From positions 1-64,000 of the forward strand of contig CAWKOX010000033.1 in NCBI GenBank assembly GCA_963851095.1: a stretch of DNA of 64,000 nucleotides. Direction: 5' to 3'. Both the position numbers and the translations under genes were made by a program. Shown here piece by piece: positions 38,542 to 47,471 of this stretch; position 1 is the first letter of the stretch, and each line of letters opens with the position of its first letter. The notes under the pieces are model-generated. The model made no database searches. It worked only from the letters and a program-made list of their open reading frames with translations, and was not told the DNA's origin. This DNA comes from Oleispira sp963851095. GTDB taxonomy: Bacteria; Pseudomonadota; Gammaproteobacteria; Pseudomonadales; Oceanobacteraceae.

Positions 38542-40461
38542 ATGGGTAGAATCATTGGTATCGATTTAGGTACAACGAACTCTTGTATTGCTGTTTTAGA
38601 TGGCGATAAACCTAAGGTTATTGAAAACGCAGAAGGCGATCGCACAACCCCTTCGATCATCGCTTATACCGGTGAAGAAATCTTGGTTGGTCAGCCAGCT
38701 AAGCGTCAAGCGGTAACCAACCCTGCAAACACAATCTTTGCGGTTAAGCGTTTAATCGGCCGTAAATTTAAAGATGATGTTGTTCAAAAAGACATCTCTA
38801 TGGTTCCTTACAAAATCGTTGCTGCGGATAACGGCGATGCATGGGTTGAAGCGAACGGTAAGAAAATGGCGCCTCCTCAGGTTTCTGCTGAAATCTTGAA
38901 GAAGATGAAAAAGACGGCTGAAGACTATCTTGGTGAAGCGGTAACAGAAGCTGTAATTACAGTGCCTGCTTACTTCAATGACCAACAGCGTCAAGCAACG
39001 AAAGATGCGGGTAAAATTGCTGGTTTAGAAGTTAAGCGTATTATTAACGAACCAACAGCAGCTGCACTTGCATACGGCCTTGATCACACAAAAGGTGACA
39101 AGACGATTGCGGTATACGATTTAGGTGGTGGTACATTTGATATCTCTATCATCGAAATTGCTGACGTAGATGGCGAGACTCAATTCGAAGTACTAGCAAC
39201 CAACGGTGATACGTTCCTTGGTGGTGAAGATTTCGATATGCGCATGATCGATTATCTTGCAGATGAATTTAAGAAAGAAAGTGGTATGGACCTTAAAGGT
39301 GACCCACTAGCAATGCAGCGTTTGAAAGAAGCGGGCGAAAAAGCGAAAGTTGAATTGTCTTCTGCACAACAAACGGACGTTAACCTGCCTTACATCACTG
39401 CAGATGCAACCGGTCCTAAGCACTTGAACGTTAAAGTTACTCGTTCGAAGCTAGAAAGCTTGGTTGAAGATTTAGTGGCTAAGTCTATCGAACCTTGTCG
39501 CATTGCGCTTAAAGATGCAGATTTGTCTGCTTCTGAAATCGACGAAATCATCATTGTTGGTGGTCAGACTCGTATGCCTTTAGTACAAGCTAAAGTAGCT
39601 GAGTTCTTCGGTAAAGAGCCACGTAAAGATGTTAACCCTGATGAAGCTGTTGCTATTGGCGCAGGCGTTCAAGGTGGTGTTCTATCTGGAGACGTAACAG
39701 ACGTTCTACTACTAGACGTTACGCCTTTGACTTTGGGCATCGAAACAATGGGTGGCGTTGCTACTGCAGTGATCGAGAAGAATACGACGATTCCTTCTAA
39801 GAAATCTCAAACCTTCTCTACGGCTGACGATAACCAGAGCGCTGTAACGATTCATATCGTTCAGGGTGAGCGTAAGCAAGCGGCACAGAACAAGTCTCTA
39901 GGTCGTTTCGATTTGGCTGATATTCCACCGGCTCCACGTGGTATGCCTCAAATTGAAGTGACGTTCGACATTGATTCAAACGGTATTTTGAACGTTTCTG
40001 CTAAAGATAAAGCGACAGGCAAAGAACAGTCTATCGTGATTAAGTCTTCTTCTGGTTTGAGCGATGAAGAGATCGAGCAAATGGTTCAAGACGCTGAAGC
40101 GAACGCTGAAGCGGATAAAGAATTTGAAGAAATGATTCAGGTTCGTAATACGGCTGATGGCCTTGTTCACGCAACTAAGAAAACGTTAGAAGAAGCGGGC
40201 GATAAAGCGACTGCTGAAGAAAAAGAAGCCATCGAAAAAGCCATTGCTGATGTAGAAGAAGCAATGAAAGGCACGGATAAAGCAGCAATCGAAGCGGCCA
40301 CAACTGCTTTGACCGAAGCGTCTTCTGGTCTGGCTCAAAAGATGTATGCTGAGCAGCAAGCAGCAGAGCAAGCTGGCGCTGAAGGCGGTGAGCAAGCTCA
40401 AGACGCTGGTCAAGATGACGACGTTGTTGATGCTGAGTTCGAAGAAGTTAAAGATAAATAA
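38542..40461 (+). CDS. dnaK: Chaperone DnaK (Hsp70)
   Basis: This 639-residue protein starts MGRIIGIDLGTTNSCIAV. Further Hsp70 signatures are IAVYDLGGGTFDISI, IIVGGQTRMP and the C-terminal DDDVVDAEFEEVKDK. ATG at 38542 is the family start; the in-frame codons upstream are not coding. It folds and refolds proteins with DnaJ and GrpE. A hairpin with a T-run after the stop may reduce read-through into dnaJ. Confidence 0.99.
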   Translation: MGRIIGIDLGTTNSCIAVLDGDKPKVIENAEGDRTTPSIIAYTGEEILVGQPAKRQAVTNPANTIFAVKRLIGRKFKDDVVQKDISMVPYKIVAADNGDAWVEANGKKMAPPQVSAEILKKMKKTAEDYLGEAVTEAVITVPAYFNDQQRQATKDAGKIAGLEVKRIINEPTAAALAYGLDHTKGDKTIAVYDLGGGTFDISIIEIADVDGETQFEVLATNGDTFLGGEDFDMRMIDYLADEFKKESGMDLKGDPLAMQRLKEAGEKAKVELSSAQQTDVNLPYITADATGPKHLNVKVTRSKLESLVEDLVAKSIEPCRIALKDADLSASEIDEIIIVGGQTRMPLVQAKVAEFFGKEPRKDVNPDEAVAIGAGVQGGVLSGDVTDVLLLDVTPLTLGIETMGGVATAVIEKNTTIPSKKSQTFSTADDNQSAVTIHIVQGERKQAAQNKSLGRFDLADIPPAPRGMPQIEVTFDIDSNGILNVSAKDKATGKEQSIVIKSSSGLSDEEIEQMVQDAEANAEADKEFEEMIQVRNTADGLVHATKKTLEEAGDKATAEEKEAIEKAIADVEEAMKGTDKAAIEAATTALTEASSGLAQKMYAEQQAAEQAGAEGGEQAQDAGQDDDVVDAEFEEVKDK

Positions 40462-40486
40462 TCACCGCGTTTTAAGTGATTAATTG

Positions 40487-40522
40487 AACGCGGCCTCCTG
40501 CTAAACGGGACGCCGCGTTTTT
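40487..40522 (+). terminator. Hairpin terminator or attenuator between dnaK and dnaJ
   Basis: AACGCGGC pairs with GCCGCGTT around a 17-base loop, followed by TTTTT. It probably lowers dnaJ expression relative to dnaK. Confidence 0.7.
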
Positions 40523-40582
40523 GCGTTATATTAATACCTGCTTTTTAAAGTGGGGTTGTTAGCCAAGTGTCAGGGCCGGAAA

Positions 40583-41710
40583 ATGTCTAAAAGAGATTTT
40601 TACGAAATTCTTGGTGTCTCTAAAGACGTCGATAAAAAAGAATTGAAAAAAGCGTACCGTAAGGTCGCGATGAAGCATCACCCAGATCGTAACGAAGGTG
40701 ATAAAGCGTCAGAAGAGAAATTTAAAGAAGCTTCTGAAGCGTATGAAGTATTAAGCGATGATCAAAAGCGTGGTGCTTACGATCGTTATGGCCATGCTGG
40801 TGTTGATGGAAGTCAGGGTGGCGGTCACGGTGGTGGCGGCGCAGGTGGTTTTGGCGATATTTTTGGTGACGTGTTCGGCGACATCTTTGGTGGCGGAGGA
40901 GGCGGTGGTGGCCGTCGTGGCGGTCCTCAACGTGGTAGCGATCTACGTTATACAATGACCCTTAGTCTTGAAGAGGCCGTTAAAGGATGTGAGAAAAAAA
41001 TCACTATCCCAACCTTGGTGCCTTGCGAACCTTGTGACGGCACTGGTGCTAAGCCAGGAACCTCTGCGAAGACATGTTCTACGTGTGGTGGTCAAGGCCA
41101 AGTACGTATGCAGCAGGGTTTCTTTGCTGTGCAGCAAACTTGCCCAACGTGTCGTGGACAGGGTACGGTAATTGAAGATCCTTGTAACAGCTGCAATGGT
41201 CGTGGCGTTAAAGAAGAAACGAAAACACTTAACGTTAAAGTACCAGCAGGTGTTGATACAGGTGATCGTATTCGTTTAAGTGGTGAAGGCGAAGCGGGCG
41301 CTATGGGTGGGCCTGCGGGCGATCTGTATGTTCAAATGAGTGTGAAAGATCATGCAATCTTTGAGCGCGATGGCCATAACTTATATTGCGATGTGCCAAT
41401 TAGTATTGTTGATGCAGCATTGGGTGGTGAGCTAGAAGTACCGACATTAGATGGTCGTGTAAAGCTAAAAATTCCATCTGAAACTCAAAGCGGTCGTATG
41501 TTCCGCCTGAAGGGGAAAGGTGTAACGCCGATTCGTTCTTCTAGCCCGGGTGATTTAATGTGCCGTGTGCAAGTTGAAACGCCGGTTAAGCTTACGGAGC
41601 ATCAGAAGAAATTGCTGAAAGAATTCCAAGCGTCTTTGAAGGGTGAGAAGCATTCACCACAAAAGAATACTTGGTTTGCAGGTGTTAAGAAATTCTTCGA
41701 AGAATTGTAA
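40583..41710 (+). CDS. dnaJ: Co-chaperone DnaJ (Hsp40)
   Basis: This 375-residue protein has a J domain with HPD (residues 33-35), a Gly-rich linker (GGGHGGGGAGGFGDIFGDVF) and four zinc-binding repeats: CEPCDGTG, CSTCGGQG, CPTCRGQG and CNSCNGRG. The C-terminal substrate-binding domains follow. ATG at 40583 is the family start (MSKRDFYEILGVSK). It delivers substrates to DnaK and stimulates its ATPase. Confidence 0.99.
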   Translation: MSKRDFYEILGVSKDVDKKELKKAYRKVAMKHHPDRNEGDKASEEKFKEASEAYEVLSDDQKRGAYDRYGHAGVDGSQGGGHGGGGAGGFGDIFGDVFGDIFGGGGGGGGRRGGPQRGSDLRYTMTLSLEEAVKGCEKKITIPTLVPCEPCDGTGAKPGTSAKTCSTCGGQGQVRMQQGFFAVQQTCPTCRGQGTVIEDPCNSCNGRGVKEETKTLNVKVPAGVDTGDRIRLSGEGEAGAMGGPAGDLYVQMSVKDHAIFERDGHNLYCDVPISIVDAALGGELEVPTLDGRVKLKIPSETQSGRMFRLKGKGVTPIRSSSPGDLMCRVQVETPVKLTEHQKKLLKEFQASLKGEKHSPQKNTWFAGVKKFFEEL

Positions 41711-41729
41711 GTCGTCTAAGAATGGAAGA

Positions 41730-41818
41730 TATATAGATTTGAAGGGCGCGCTGTAAATACGTTCCCTGTAAGCTCAGCGACAGCATCCATGCTGTCGATG
41801 TCCCTTAAAACCTATATA
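41730..41818. repeat. 89-bp nested inverted-repeat element between dnaJ and dapB
   Basis: Outer 17-base arms (41730-41746 and 41802-41818) match as inverted repeats at 15 of 17 positions, each ending in AAGGG/CCCTT. An inner perfect hairpin CGACAGCAT-CC-ATGCTGTCG lies at 41778-41797. No clear T-run follows. It looks like a dispersed palindromic (REP/MITE-like) element. Confidence 0.65.
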
Positions 41819-41874
41819 ATCTCCCATTCAGGCAACATTGTATTGAACTCATAATTTTCCAGGTTGACTTTAGA

Positions 41875-42678
41875 ATGACTCGTATAGCAATTACAGGTGC
41901 AGCCGGCCGCATGGGCCGCATTTTAATCGAAGCGGTTGATGCAGCCGAAGACGCTCAGGTAGGCGCAGCGATCGTTCTACCTAACGATCCTATGGTTGGG
42001 GTTGATGCCGGTGCCATTGCTGGTTTAGGCAAGAATTTAAGCGTCGTTGCAGTAACTGACGTTGCCGCGGCTGTTGGTAGCTTTGATGTACTCATCGACT
42101 TCACGGCGCCAGAAGCAACGATGGCGAACGTTGAAATTTGCCGTAAGGCTGGCAAAAAAATCGTCATCGGAACCACAGGTTTAAATGACGAACAGAAAGC
42201 CGGTCTTGAAGCGGCCGCTAAAGATATGGGTATTGTATTCGCACCGAACTATTCAGTGGGTGTGAATCTTTGTTTAAATCTTTTACGCATGGCCGCTTCC
42301 GTTATGGGTGACGATAGCGACATTGAGGTGATCGAAATGCACCACAAACACAAGGTAGACGCACCTTCGGGTACGGCTTTACGTATGGGTGAAGTGGTTG
42401 CTGAAACCATGGGCTGGGACTTAAAAGAAGTCGCATGCTATGGTCGTGAAGGACAAACTGGCGCACGCCCACATAAGCAAATTGGTTTTGAAACCATTCG
42501 TGGTGGCGACGTAGTGGGTGATCACACAGTTATGTTTGCAACCGACGGCGAGCGTGTTGAAGTAACGCATAAGGCACAAAGCCGTATGACGTTTGCCAAG
42601 GGCGCTGTACGCGCTGCTAAATGGATTGGTTCGCAAGAAAATGGTTTGTACGACATGCAGGATGTATTAGGTTTTTAA
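41875..42678 (+). CDS. dapB: 4-hydroxy-tetrahydrodipicolinate reductase
   Basis: This 267-residue protein has the NAD(P)-binding motif GAAGRMGR near the N-terminus and the catalytic region EMHHKHKVDAPSGTALRMGE. It reduces hydroxytetrahydrodipicolinate in the lysine/diaminopimelate pathway. The gene follows dnaJ as in Pseudomonas and relatives, where carA normally comes next; here about 8.9 kb separates dapB from carA. Confidence 0.98.
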   Translation: MTRIAITGAAGRMGRILIEAVDAAEDAQVGAAIVLPNDPMVGVDAGAIAGLGKNLSVVAVTDVAAAVGSFDVLIDFTAPEATMANVEICRKAGKKIVIGTTGLNDEQKAGLEAAAKDMGIVFAPNYSVGVNLCLNLLRMAASVMGDDSDIEVIEMHHKHKVDAPSGTALRMGEVVAETMGWDLKEVACYGREGQTGARPHKQIGFETIRGGDVVGDHTVMFATDGERVEVTHKAQSRMTFAKGAVRAAKWIGSQENGLYDMQDVLGF

Positions 42679-42700
42679 TTTAATAGGTAATGCATTAATG

Positions 42701-42746
42701 AAAGCTTAACGATGTATTGGTGAGAAACGCATCGTTAGGCTTTTTT
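42701..42746 (+). terminator. Terminator after dapB
   Basis: AAAGCTTAACGATG pairs with CATCGTTAGGCTTT (one wobble) and ends in a T-run. It separates dapB from the convergent marR gene. Confidence 0.8.
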
Positions 42747-42766
42747 ATTTCCCGGCTTTATAGTAA

Positions 42767-43198
42767 TTATTTATGGAGTCTTGACAGAATTTTTTGACAC
42801 GCACCGATTATTGCTTTTTGTTCCTCCTCAGATAGATCAAGTTTACACTCCATATCTTTAAAGATATGAGACGTATCAACTTCAAGCTTCCTTCCCTTCT
42901 CCGTAACAACAATGGTTTTACTGCGTTTATCAGTTATTGATGGAATGCTTGTAATAAATTGTTTTTTTTCAATATTATTTAAAATTTGAGTTAGCGTACC
43001 CGCATCAAACAGTGTTGTTTTACTAATTTCTTTAATTGAAATGTTATCTTTGTTCCATAAAGACATCATTACTATAAATTGTGGGTACGTTAAATCATGA
43101 GCCTTTAATGGGAGGCGGTAGTCACGAATCATTGCATTTGATGTGGCATAGAGTGAAAAGCAAACCATTTCTGAAAAGTTAAACTTTTGATTGTTCAT
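42767..43198 (-). CDS. OhrR-like MarR-family redox regulator of the adjacent cluster
   Basis: This 143-residue winged-helix protein has an N-terminus FSEMVCFSLYATSN and LTYPQFIVMMSLW that closely follow OhrR. Cys13 lies where OhrR has its peroxide-sensing cysteine. A winged helix (FDAGTLTQILNNIEKKQFIT) and the ITDKRSKTIVVTEKGR wing complete the fold. It is divergent from the decarboxylase gene across 140 bases that hold a 30-bp palindrome. The most likely role is redox-responsive repression of the cluster. No ohr gene is nearby. Confidence 0.87.
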   Translation of the reverse strand: MNNQKFNFSEMVCFSLYATSNAMIRDYRLPLKAHDLTYPQFIVMMSLWNKDNISIKEISKTTLFDAGTLTQILNNIEKKQFITSIPSITDKRSKTIVVTEKGRKLEVDTSHIFKDMECKLDLSEEEQKAIIGACQKILSRLHK

Positions 43199-43250
43199 GT
43201 TTTAGACCGGTTAGTAATAAAAATATAATACTTATTATGAGCACAAAGTA

Positions 43251-43313
43251 TTGACCTATCAAGTTTGTTGCGGCAGTATGCCGAACAATTACTTTGCATG
43301 CAAAGTAATTGTT
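43251..43313 (+). promoter_or_regulatory. Cluster promoter with 30-bp perfect palindromic operator
   Basis: TTGACC (43251-43256), 17 bases, then CAGTAT (43274-43279). A perfect palindrome at 43284-43313 (half-site AACAATTACTTTGCA and its reverse complement) covers the predicted transcript start. A related partial half-site CAAAGTATTG lies at the -35 element (43244-43253). This fits a MarR-family operator. Confidence 0.8.
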
Positions 43314-43338
43314 ACTTACTTAATAAAAAGGATTTGAT

Positions 43339-44910
43339 ATGTCACGTAAGAAAGAGCTATTGATCAAGGTAGTGGCGAAATTTGGAACACCAACTTTTGT
43401 TTATGATTCAAGCGTTTTACAGAGTTGCTACTCTAACTTAAGGGAAGCTCTACCTCCTTGTGTTGACATTTTTTATGCTTTAAAAGTAAATCCAAACCTA
43501 TCACTGGTCAAAATATTAAGTGCTTTAGGTTCAAATGCTGAGGTTTGTTCATTGGCTGAGCTAGAAGTTGCTATGAAAGCAGGTGTGAAGCCGGAAAATA
43601 TAATTTTTTTAGGCCCCTGTAAGAAAAGTTATGAGATAAAGAGGGCGCTTGAAGTCGGCGTATTTTCTATTGTTGTTGAATCAGAAACGGAGCTACAAAG
43701 AATTTCAGATATGGCGGGAGAAATGGGGATTATTGCTCCGGTAGCCATTCGAATAAACCCTAACTTTTCAGCTTCTGGATCTCCATGGAAAATGGGTGGT
43801 CGACCGACTCATTTCGGAATTGAAGAAAATCGCGTAATTGAACAGTTTGGTGAGTATGTGAAACTGCCTAATTTAAACGTGAAGGGTATTCATGTTTATA
43901 ACGGCACTAAAATATTGCAGGCACAGTCGGTATTTGATAACTGTCAGTATATATTATCTCTCTATGACAAAATTTCTAAACGCTACAATTTAACATTTTC
44001 AATGGTCGATGTGGGTGGTGGTTTAGGAATCCCCTATTTTGAAAACGAAACCGAATTGGATATGGTTGAATTAAAGCAACTGCTTGAACCTTTATTTTCG
44101 GATTTTAATAAAAAGTATCCAAATACAAGAATTATCATGGAATCTGGTCGGTTTATTGCCGGTAAATCAGGAACCTTCTTGGTGGAGGTTGATAATATAA
44201 AGATTAATCATGGTAAAAAATTTGTAGTTACTGATGGCGGTACAAACTGTCATTCGTCTGCAGTTGGATCAGGTCAAGTGATTAAACGTAACTTTCCAAT
44301 ACAGAACTTATCTGAAAATATTAATGCTGAGTTTCAGGAATATCATGTCTCAGGGCCATTATGCAATCCTGATGACTTGTTAGGACGTAATGTAATGATA
44401 AGTGAAATTAATGAAGGGGATATTCTAGCGATAACTTCTTCCGGTGCATATGGGCCGACGGCTTCCCCTGTACTGTTTCACAGTCATGGATATCCAGCAG
44501 AAGTAGTTATGGCGGGAGAAAATTTCTTTTTAGCCCGCGCTCGAGATACGGCGGAGAGCATTCTAGCAACTCATAATAATGTGGATGTGGACCTACTTGT
44601 CGGTAGCGAAAATAATAATTTAAATTTTGAATTTCAAGAAAGTTCAGACTTTATCGTGACTGAAGTTATAGATTCTCTGCGCAAAGCATTGAGCATTAGT
44701 GAAGAAAAAGACGTCAATATTAACTCTCACTTACGCGATGATCTTGGTTTGGATTCATTATCTTCGATGGAACTGTTGGTCTACCTTGAAGATAAAATCC
44801 CTGATTTCTTTGTGAATCCAGATACGATTGAAGCTAGGAATTTTAATACGGTATCAACATTATCTGATTATGTTAAATCATCAATTGAGTCAATTAAGAC
44901 TTATTCATAA
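43339..44910 (+). CDS. PLP-dependent (DapDC/BtrK-like) decarboxylase fused to a C-terminal acyl carrier protein
   Basis: Residues 1 to about 420 form a fold-type III PLP decarboxylase. The PLP Lys is Lys49 in FYALKVNPN; VDVGGGLGIPYF is the phosphate-binding glycine loop, and SGPLCNPDDLLG matches the conserved Cys-containing region of LysA-type enzymes. Residues about 440-523 form a carrier domain with the phosphopantetheine site DDLGLDSLSSMEL (Ser473). Homologues include BtrK, which decarboxylates glutamyl-ACP in butirosin synthesis, and exosortase-associated decarboxylases. The fusion suggests decarboxylation of an amino acid held on its own carrier domain. lysA itself is expected elsewhere. 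Confidence 0.87.
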   Translation: MSRKKELLIKVVAKFGTPTFVYDSSVLQSCYSNLREALPPCVDIFYALKVNPNLSLVKILSALGSNAEVCSLAELEVAMKAGVKPENIIFLGPCKKSYEIKRALEVGVFSIVVESETELQRISDMAGEMGIIAPVAIRINPNFSASGSPWKMGGRPTHFGIEENRVIEQFGEYVKLPNLNVKGIHVYNGTKILQAQSVFDNCQYILSLYDKISKRYNLTFSMVDVGGGLGIPYFENETELDMVELKQLLEPLFSDFNKKYPNTRIIMESGRFIAGKSGTFLVEVDNIKINHGKKFVVTDGGTNCHSSAVGSGQVIKRNFPIQNLSENINAEFQEYHVSGPLCNPDDLLGRNVMISEINEGDILAITSSGAYGPTASPVLFHSHGYPAEVVMAGENFFLARARDTAESILATHNNVDVDLLVGSENNNLNFEFQESSDFIVTEVIDSLRKALSISEEKDVNINSHLRDDLGLDSLSSMELLVYLEDKIPDFFVNPDTIEARNFNTVSTLSDYVKSSIESIKTYS

Positions 44911-44931
44911 TTTACATTGGGGGGGAGTGTT

Positions 44932-46512
44932 ATGAAAACTTTATTACATAATTCACTACTAGAAATTACAACGTCATACAGGGAAAAAACAGCTGTAATT
45001 TTTGATGGCATTAATTATTCATATGATTGGATGAATAATGCATCAAATAATATGGCTGCGTATCTTCAAAATTCAGACTTTAAAAGAGGTGATCGTGGAA
45101 TTATCTGCTTAGGGAATAGTGTAGAAGCAATAGTTTCTTTCTGGGCAATTATTAAAGCAGGAGGTGTTGTTTCAAATATTGGTTTTGAGATAACGTCTGA
45201 TAATCTTAAATATATTATTTCTGATGCTGAGCCTTCTATTGTTATTAGTCGAGTTGAAAAGATTGAAGGTATAAAGGAGCTATTAGATACTGAAACCTGT
45301 GTAAAAAATGTCATTGTTGTCGGTGATAGCGTTGAAGGTGCGAAAGAAAGAATGTACGAAGAAGTAATATCTTATAATGCTAATGCTGTGATTGATTCGG
45401 GTGTTCTGGATATTGATCTTGCTTCTATCATCTACACCTCGGGTTCAACAGGGGCTCCAAAAGGAGTGATGTTAACACACCGAAATATGTCGGCTGCACT
45501 GAGCTCATTGAATAGTTATTTGGAGTATAGCGATCGTGACCGTGTGTTATGTGCCTTGCCGATGTCATTTGATTATGGCTTGTATCAAATGATAATGAGC
45601 TTTAGCGTTGGTGCAACACTCGTATTGGAAAAAGAATTTACTTGGCCAATATTTTTGGTGAGAAATCTCTCGAAGTACGAAATTACAGTATTTCCTATAG
45701 TTCCTACCCTATTAATGTTGCTTCATGAGTATATGGGGCATAAAAACTTAACCTCCAATGAGGTTTGTAAAGTAACTAATACAGGTGCTGCTATTAATGA
45801 AAATCATATATCCATGGCAAGAAAAATATTTCCTAACGCGGAAATATTTTCCATGTATGGATTAACTGAATGTAAACGTTGCACTTATCTCCCACCCGCT
45901 GATATTGATAGAAAACCTGGGAGTGTAGGTGTTGCTATCCCTAATACAGAATTATGGTTAATTGATGATGATAATAATCGAATTGATAAACCAAATGTTA
46001 TTGGTCAGCTTGTAATACGCGGTAGTACAGTCATGGCCGGTTATTGGCGAAAACCCGAGCAGACCCAAGCCAGACTTAAAGCGGGAATAATTCCAGGCGA
46101 TATCGTATTGCATACAGGAGATTATTGTCGGCTGGATGAAGAGGGGTATTTGTTTTATGAAGGGCGCATGGATCATGTGATTAAGTCTGCTGGAATGAAA
46201 GTAAGTCCATTAGAAGTTGATAACCATTTGGTTACGATTGAGGGGATTGAAACGGCAGCAGTTATAGGGGTTGAACATGTTAAAAAAGGTGAAGTTCTGT
46301 GCGCATTTGTGACTTTGTTAAAAGGGGTAGACCTAACAGCAGAAGAGATAATTAACCAGTGTGCGAACACACTTGAATATTATAAGGTTCCTCAGTATGT
46401 AATAATTTTGGATACATTGCCAAAAACAGCTAATGGTAAATTTGATTTAGTAAAATTGAAGAATACTAATGTTTTTTATGATGATGAAGAAGAAGTTAGC
46501 TTAGCTCATTAA
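44932..46512 (+). CDS. AMP-forming acyl/amino-acid ligase (adenylation enzyme)
   Basis: This 526-residue adenylate-forming enzyme has the P-loop YTSGSTGAPKG (168-178), MYGLTECKRCTYLPP, the HTGDY motif and the C-terminal PKTANGKFD with the catalytic Lys. It resembles acyl-CoA/ACP ligases of the exosortase-associated type. The likely role is to activate a carboxylate and load it on the ACP of the preceding gene. ATG at 44932 has GGGGGAG 6 bases upstream. It lies 21 bases after the decarboxylase-ACP stop. Confidence 0.88.
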   Translation: MKTLLHNSLLEITTSYREKTAVIFDGINYSYDWMNNASNNMAAYLQNSDFKRGDRGIICLGNSVEAIVSFWAIIKAGGVVSNIGFEITSDNLKYIISDAEPSIVISRVEKIEGIKELLDTETCVKNVIVVGDSVEGAKERMYEEVISYNANAVIDSGVLDIDLASIIYTSGSTGAPKGVMLTHRNMSAALSSLNSYLEYSDRDRVLCALPMSFDYGLYQMIMSFSVGATLVLEKEFTWPIFLVRNLSKYEITVFPIVPTLLMLLHEYMGHKNLTSNEVCKVTNTGAAINENHISMARKIFPNAEIFSMYGLTECKRCTYLPPADIDRKPGSVGVAIPNTELWLIDDDNNRIDKPNVIGQLVIRGSTVMAGYWRKPEQTQARLKAGIIPGDIVLHTGDYCRLDEEGYLFYEGRMDHVIKSAGMKVSPLEVDNHLVTIEGIETAAVIGVEHVKKGEVLCAFVTLLKGVDLTAEEIINQCANTLEYYKVPQYVIILDTLPKTANGKFDLVKLKNTNVFYDDEEEVSLAH

Positions 46513-46526
46513 AAAGGTGATCTTCT

Positions 46527-47429
46527 ATGAACGTAGAAGTAAAAGTACAAAGATATACGGAGCGAACTTTTTCAGTTAACGGCATAACCTTAGCGCTAAA
46601 ATGTTGGGGGGATAATTCGTTACCTCCTATTCTTGCTTTGCATGGTTGGTTAGACAATGCTGCAACCTATGATGCGTTAGCCCCTATGTTTAATAATCAT
46701 TACTTTGTCGCTGTCGATTTTGCGGGTCATGGTTTATCTGATCATCGTGGCCAGGATGCCTCTTATTACTTATGGGATCATGCGATAGATGTGTGTGAAC
46801 TGGTTGATTTGATGGCCTGGGATAGATTTACGATTGTTGCACACTCAATGGGGACTGGCGTGGCTTCTGTCTTGTCATCAATTAATAAAAAAATCGATAA
46901 GATTATATTCCTGGATGGTATGGGAGCCCCGTTCTATATCGAGGAAGGGCAAACAGTACAACATATTCAGCGATCTTATCGCTTAAGGAAAATGTCAAGA
47001 AAGAGGTGTCATAATAGTTATGTCAGTAACATTGCGGCTATGTTCAATACTAAAGATGAGGCAATTGAGAAAAGAATGGATGGGGTCGGTGGCCGGATAT
47101 CTCATCAAGCATCAGAAATGTTGGTGAGTCGTGATTTGACTTACGTTAATAATGAATTCCGTTGGCGGCATGATCCACGCTTAATCTTGCCAGAAAGCAT
47201 GCAATTAACGAAAACTCAGGCCTTAGAGTTCTTGAAGAACATTGAGGTGCCACTCTGTGTACTTTTAGGTGTGAGCGGATTGTTCTTTGGTGAGGCCTAT
47301 TCTGAAAGGGCCGGCTCATTACCCAAAAATTCTAGGGTGCATTGGGTTGAAGGTGGGCACCACTTTCATCTTGAAAAACTTAAATCATCAACGCTTGATC
47401 AAATAAATAATTTTTTAGAAGAAAATTAA
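46527..47429 (+). CDS. Alpha/beta hydrolase (possible thioesterase)
   Basis: This 300-residue alpha/beta hydrolase has HGWLDNAATYD, the nucleophile elbow AHSMGTG (Ser107), DFAGHGLSDHR and the C-terminal His in EGGHHFHLE. It resembles serine hydrolase-like (SERHL) proteins. In this cluster it could release a product from the carrier protein. It lies 14 bases after the ligase gene in the same presumed operon. The substrate is unknown. Confidence 0.86.
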   Translation: MNVEVKVQRYTERTFSVNGITLALKCWGDNSLPPILALHGWLDNAATYDALAPMFNNHYFVAVDFAGHGLSDHRGQDASYYLWDHAIDVCELVDLMAWDRFTIVAHSMGTGVASVLSSINKKIDKIIFLDGMGAPFYIEEGQTVQHIQRSYRLRKMSRKRCHNSYVSNIAAMFNTKDEAIEKRMDGVGGRISHQASEMLVSRDLTYVNNEFRWRHDPRLILPESMQLTKTQALEFLKNIEVPLCVLLGVSGLFFGEAYSERAGSLPKNSRVHWVEGGHHFHLEKLKSSTLDQINNFLEEN

Positions 47430-47471
47430 CTGATTATATTTATTGCTATATATTAAAAAGGAATTTTTAAG

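Noticed and set aside
41730..41818. Simple rho-independent terminator of dnaJ
   Set aside because: The hairpins are not followed by a T-run on either strand, and the nested arms are too long for a usual terminator.
43339..44910. The housekeeping lysA gene
   Set aside because: The fused ACP, the adjacent AMP-ligase and the divergent OhrR-like regulator do not fit lysA, which is usually near dapF.
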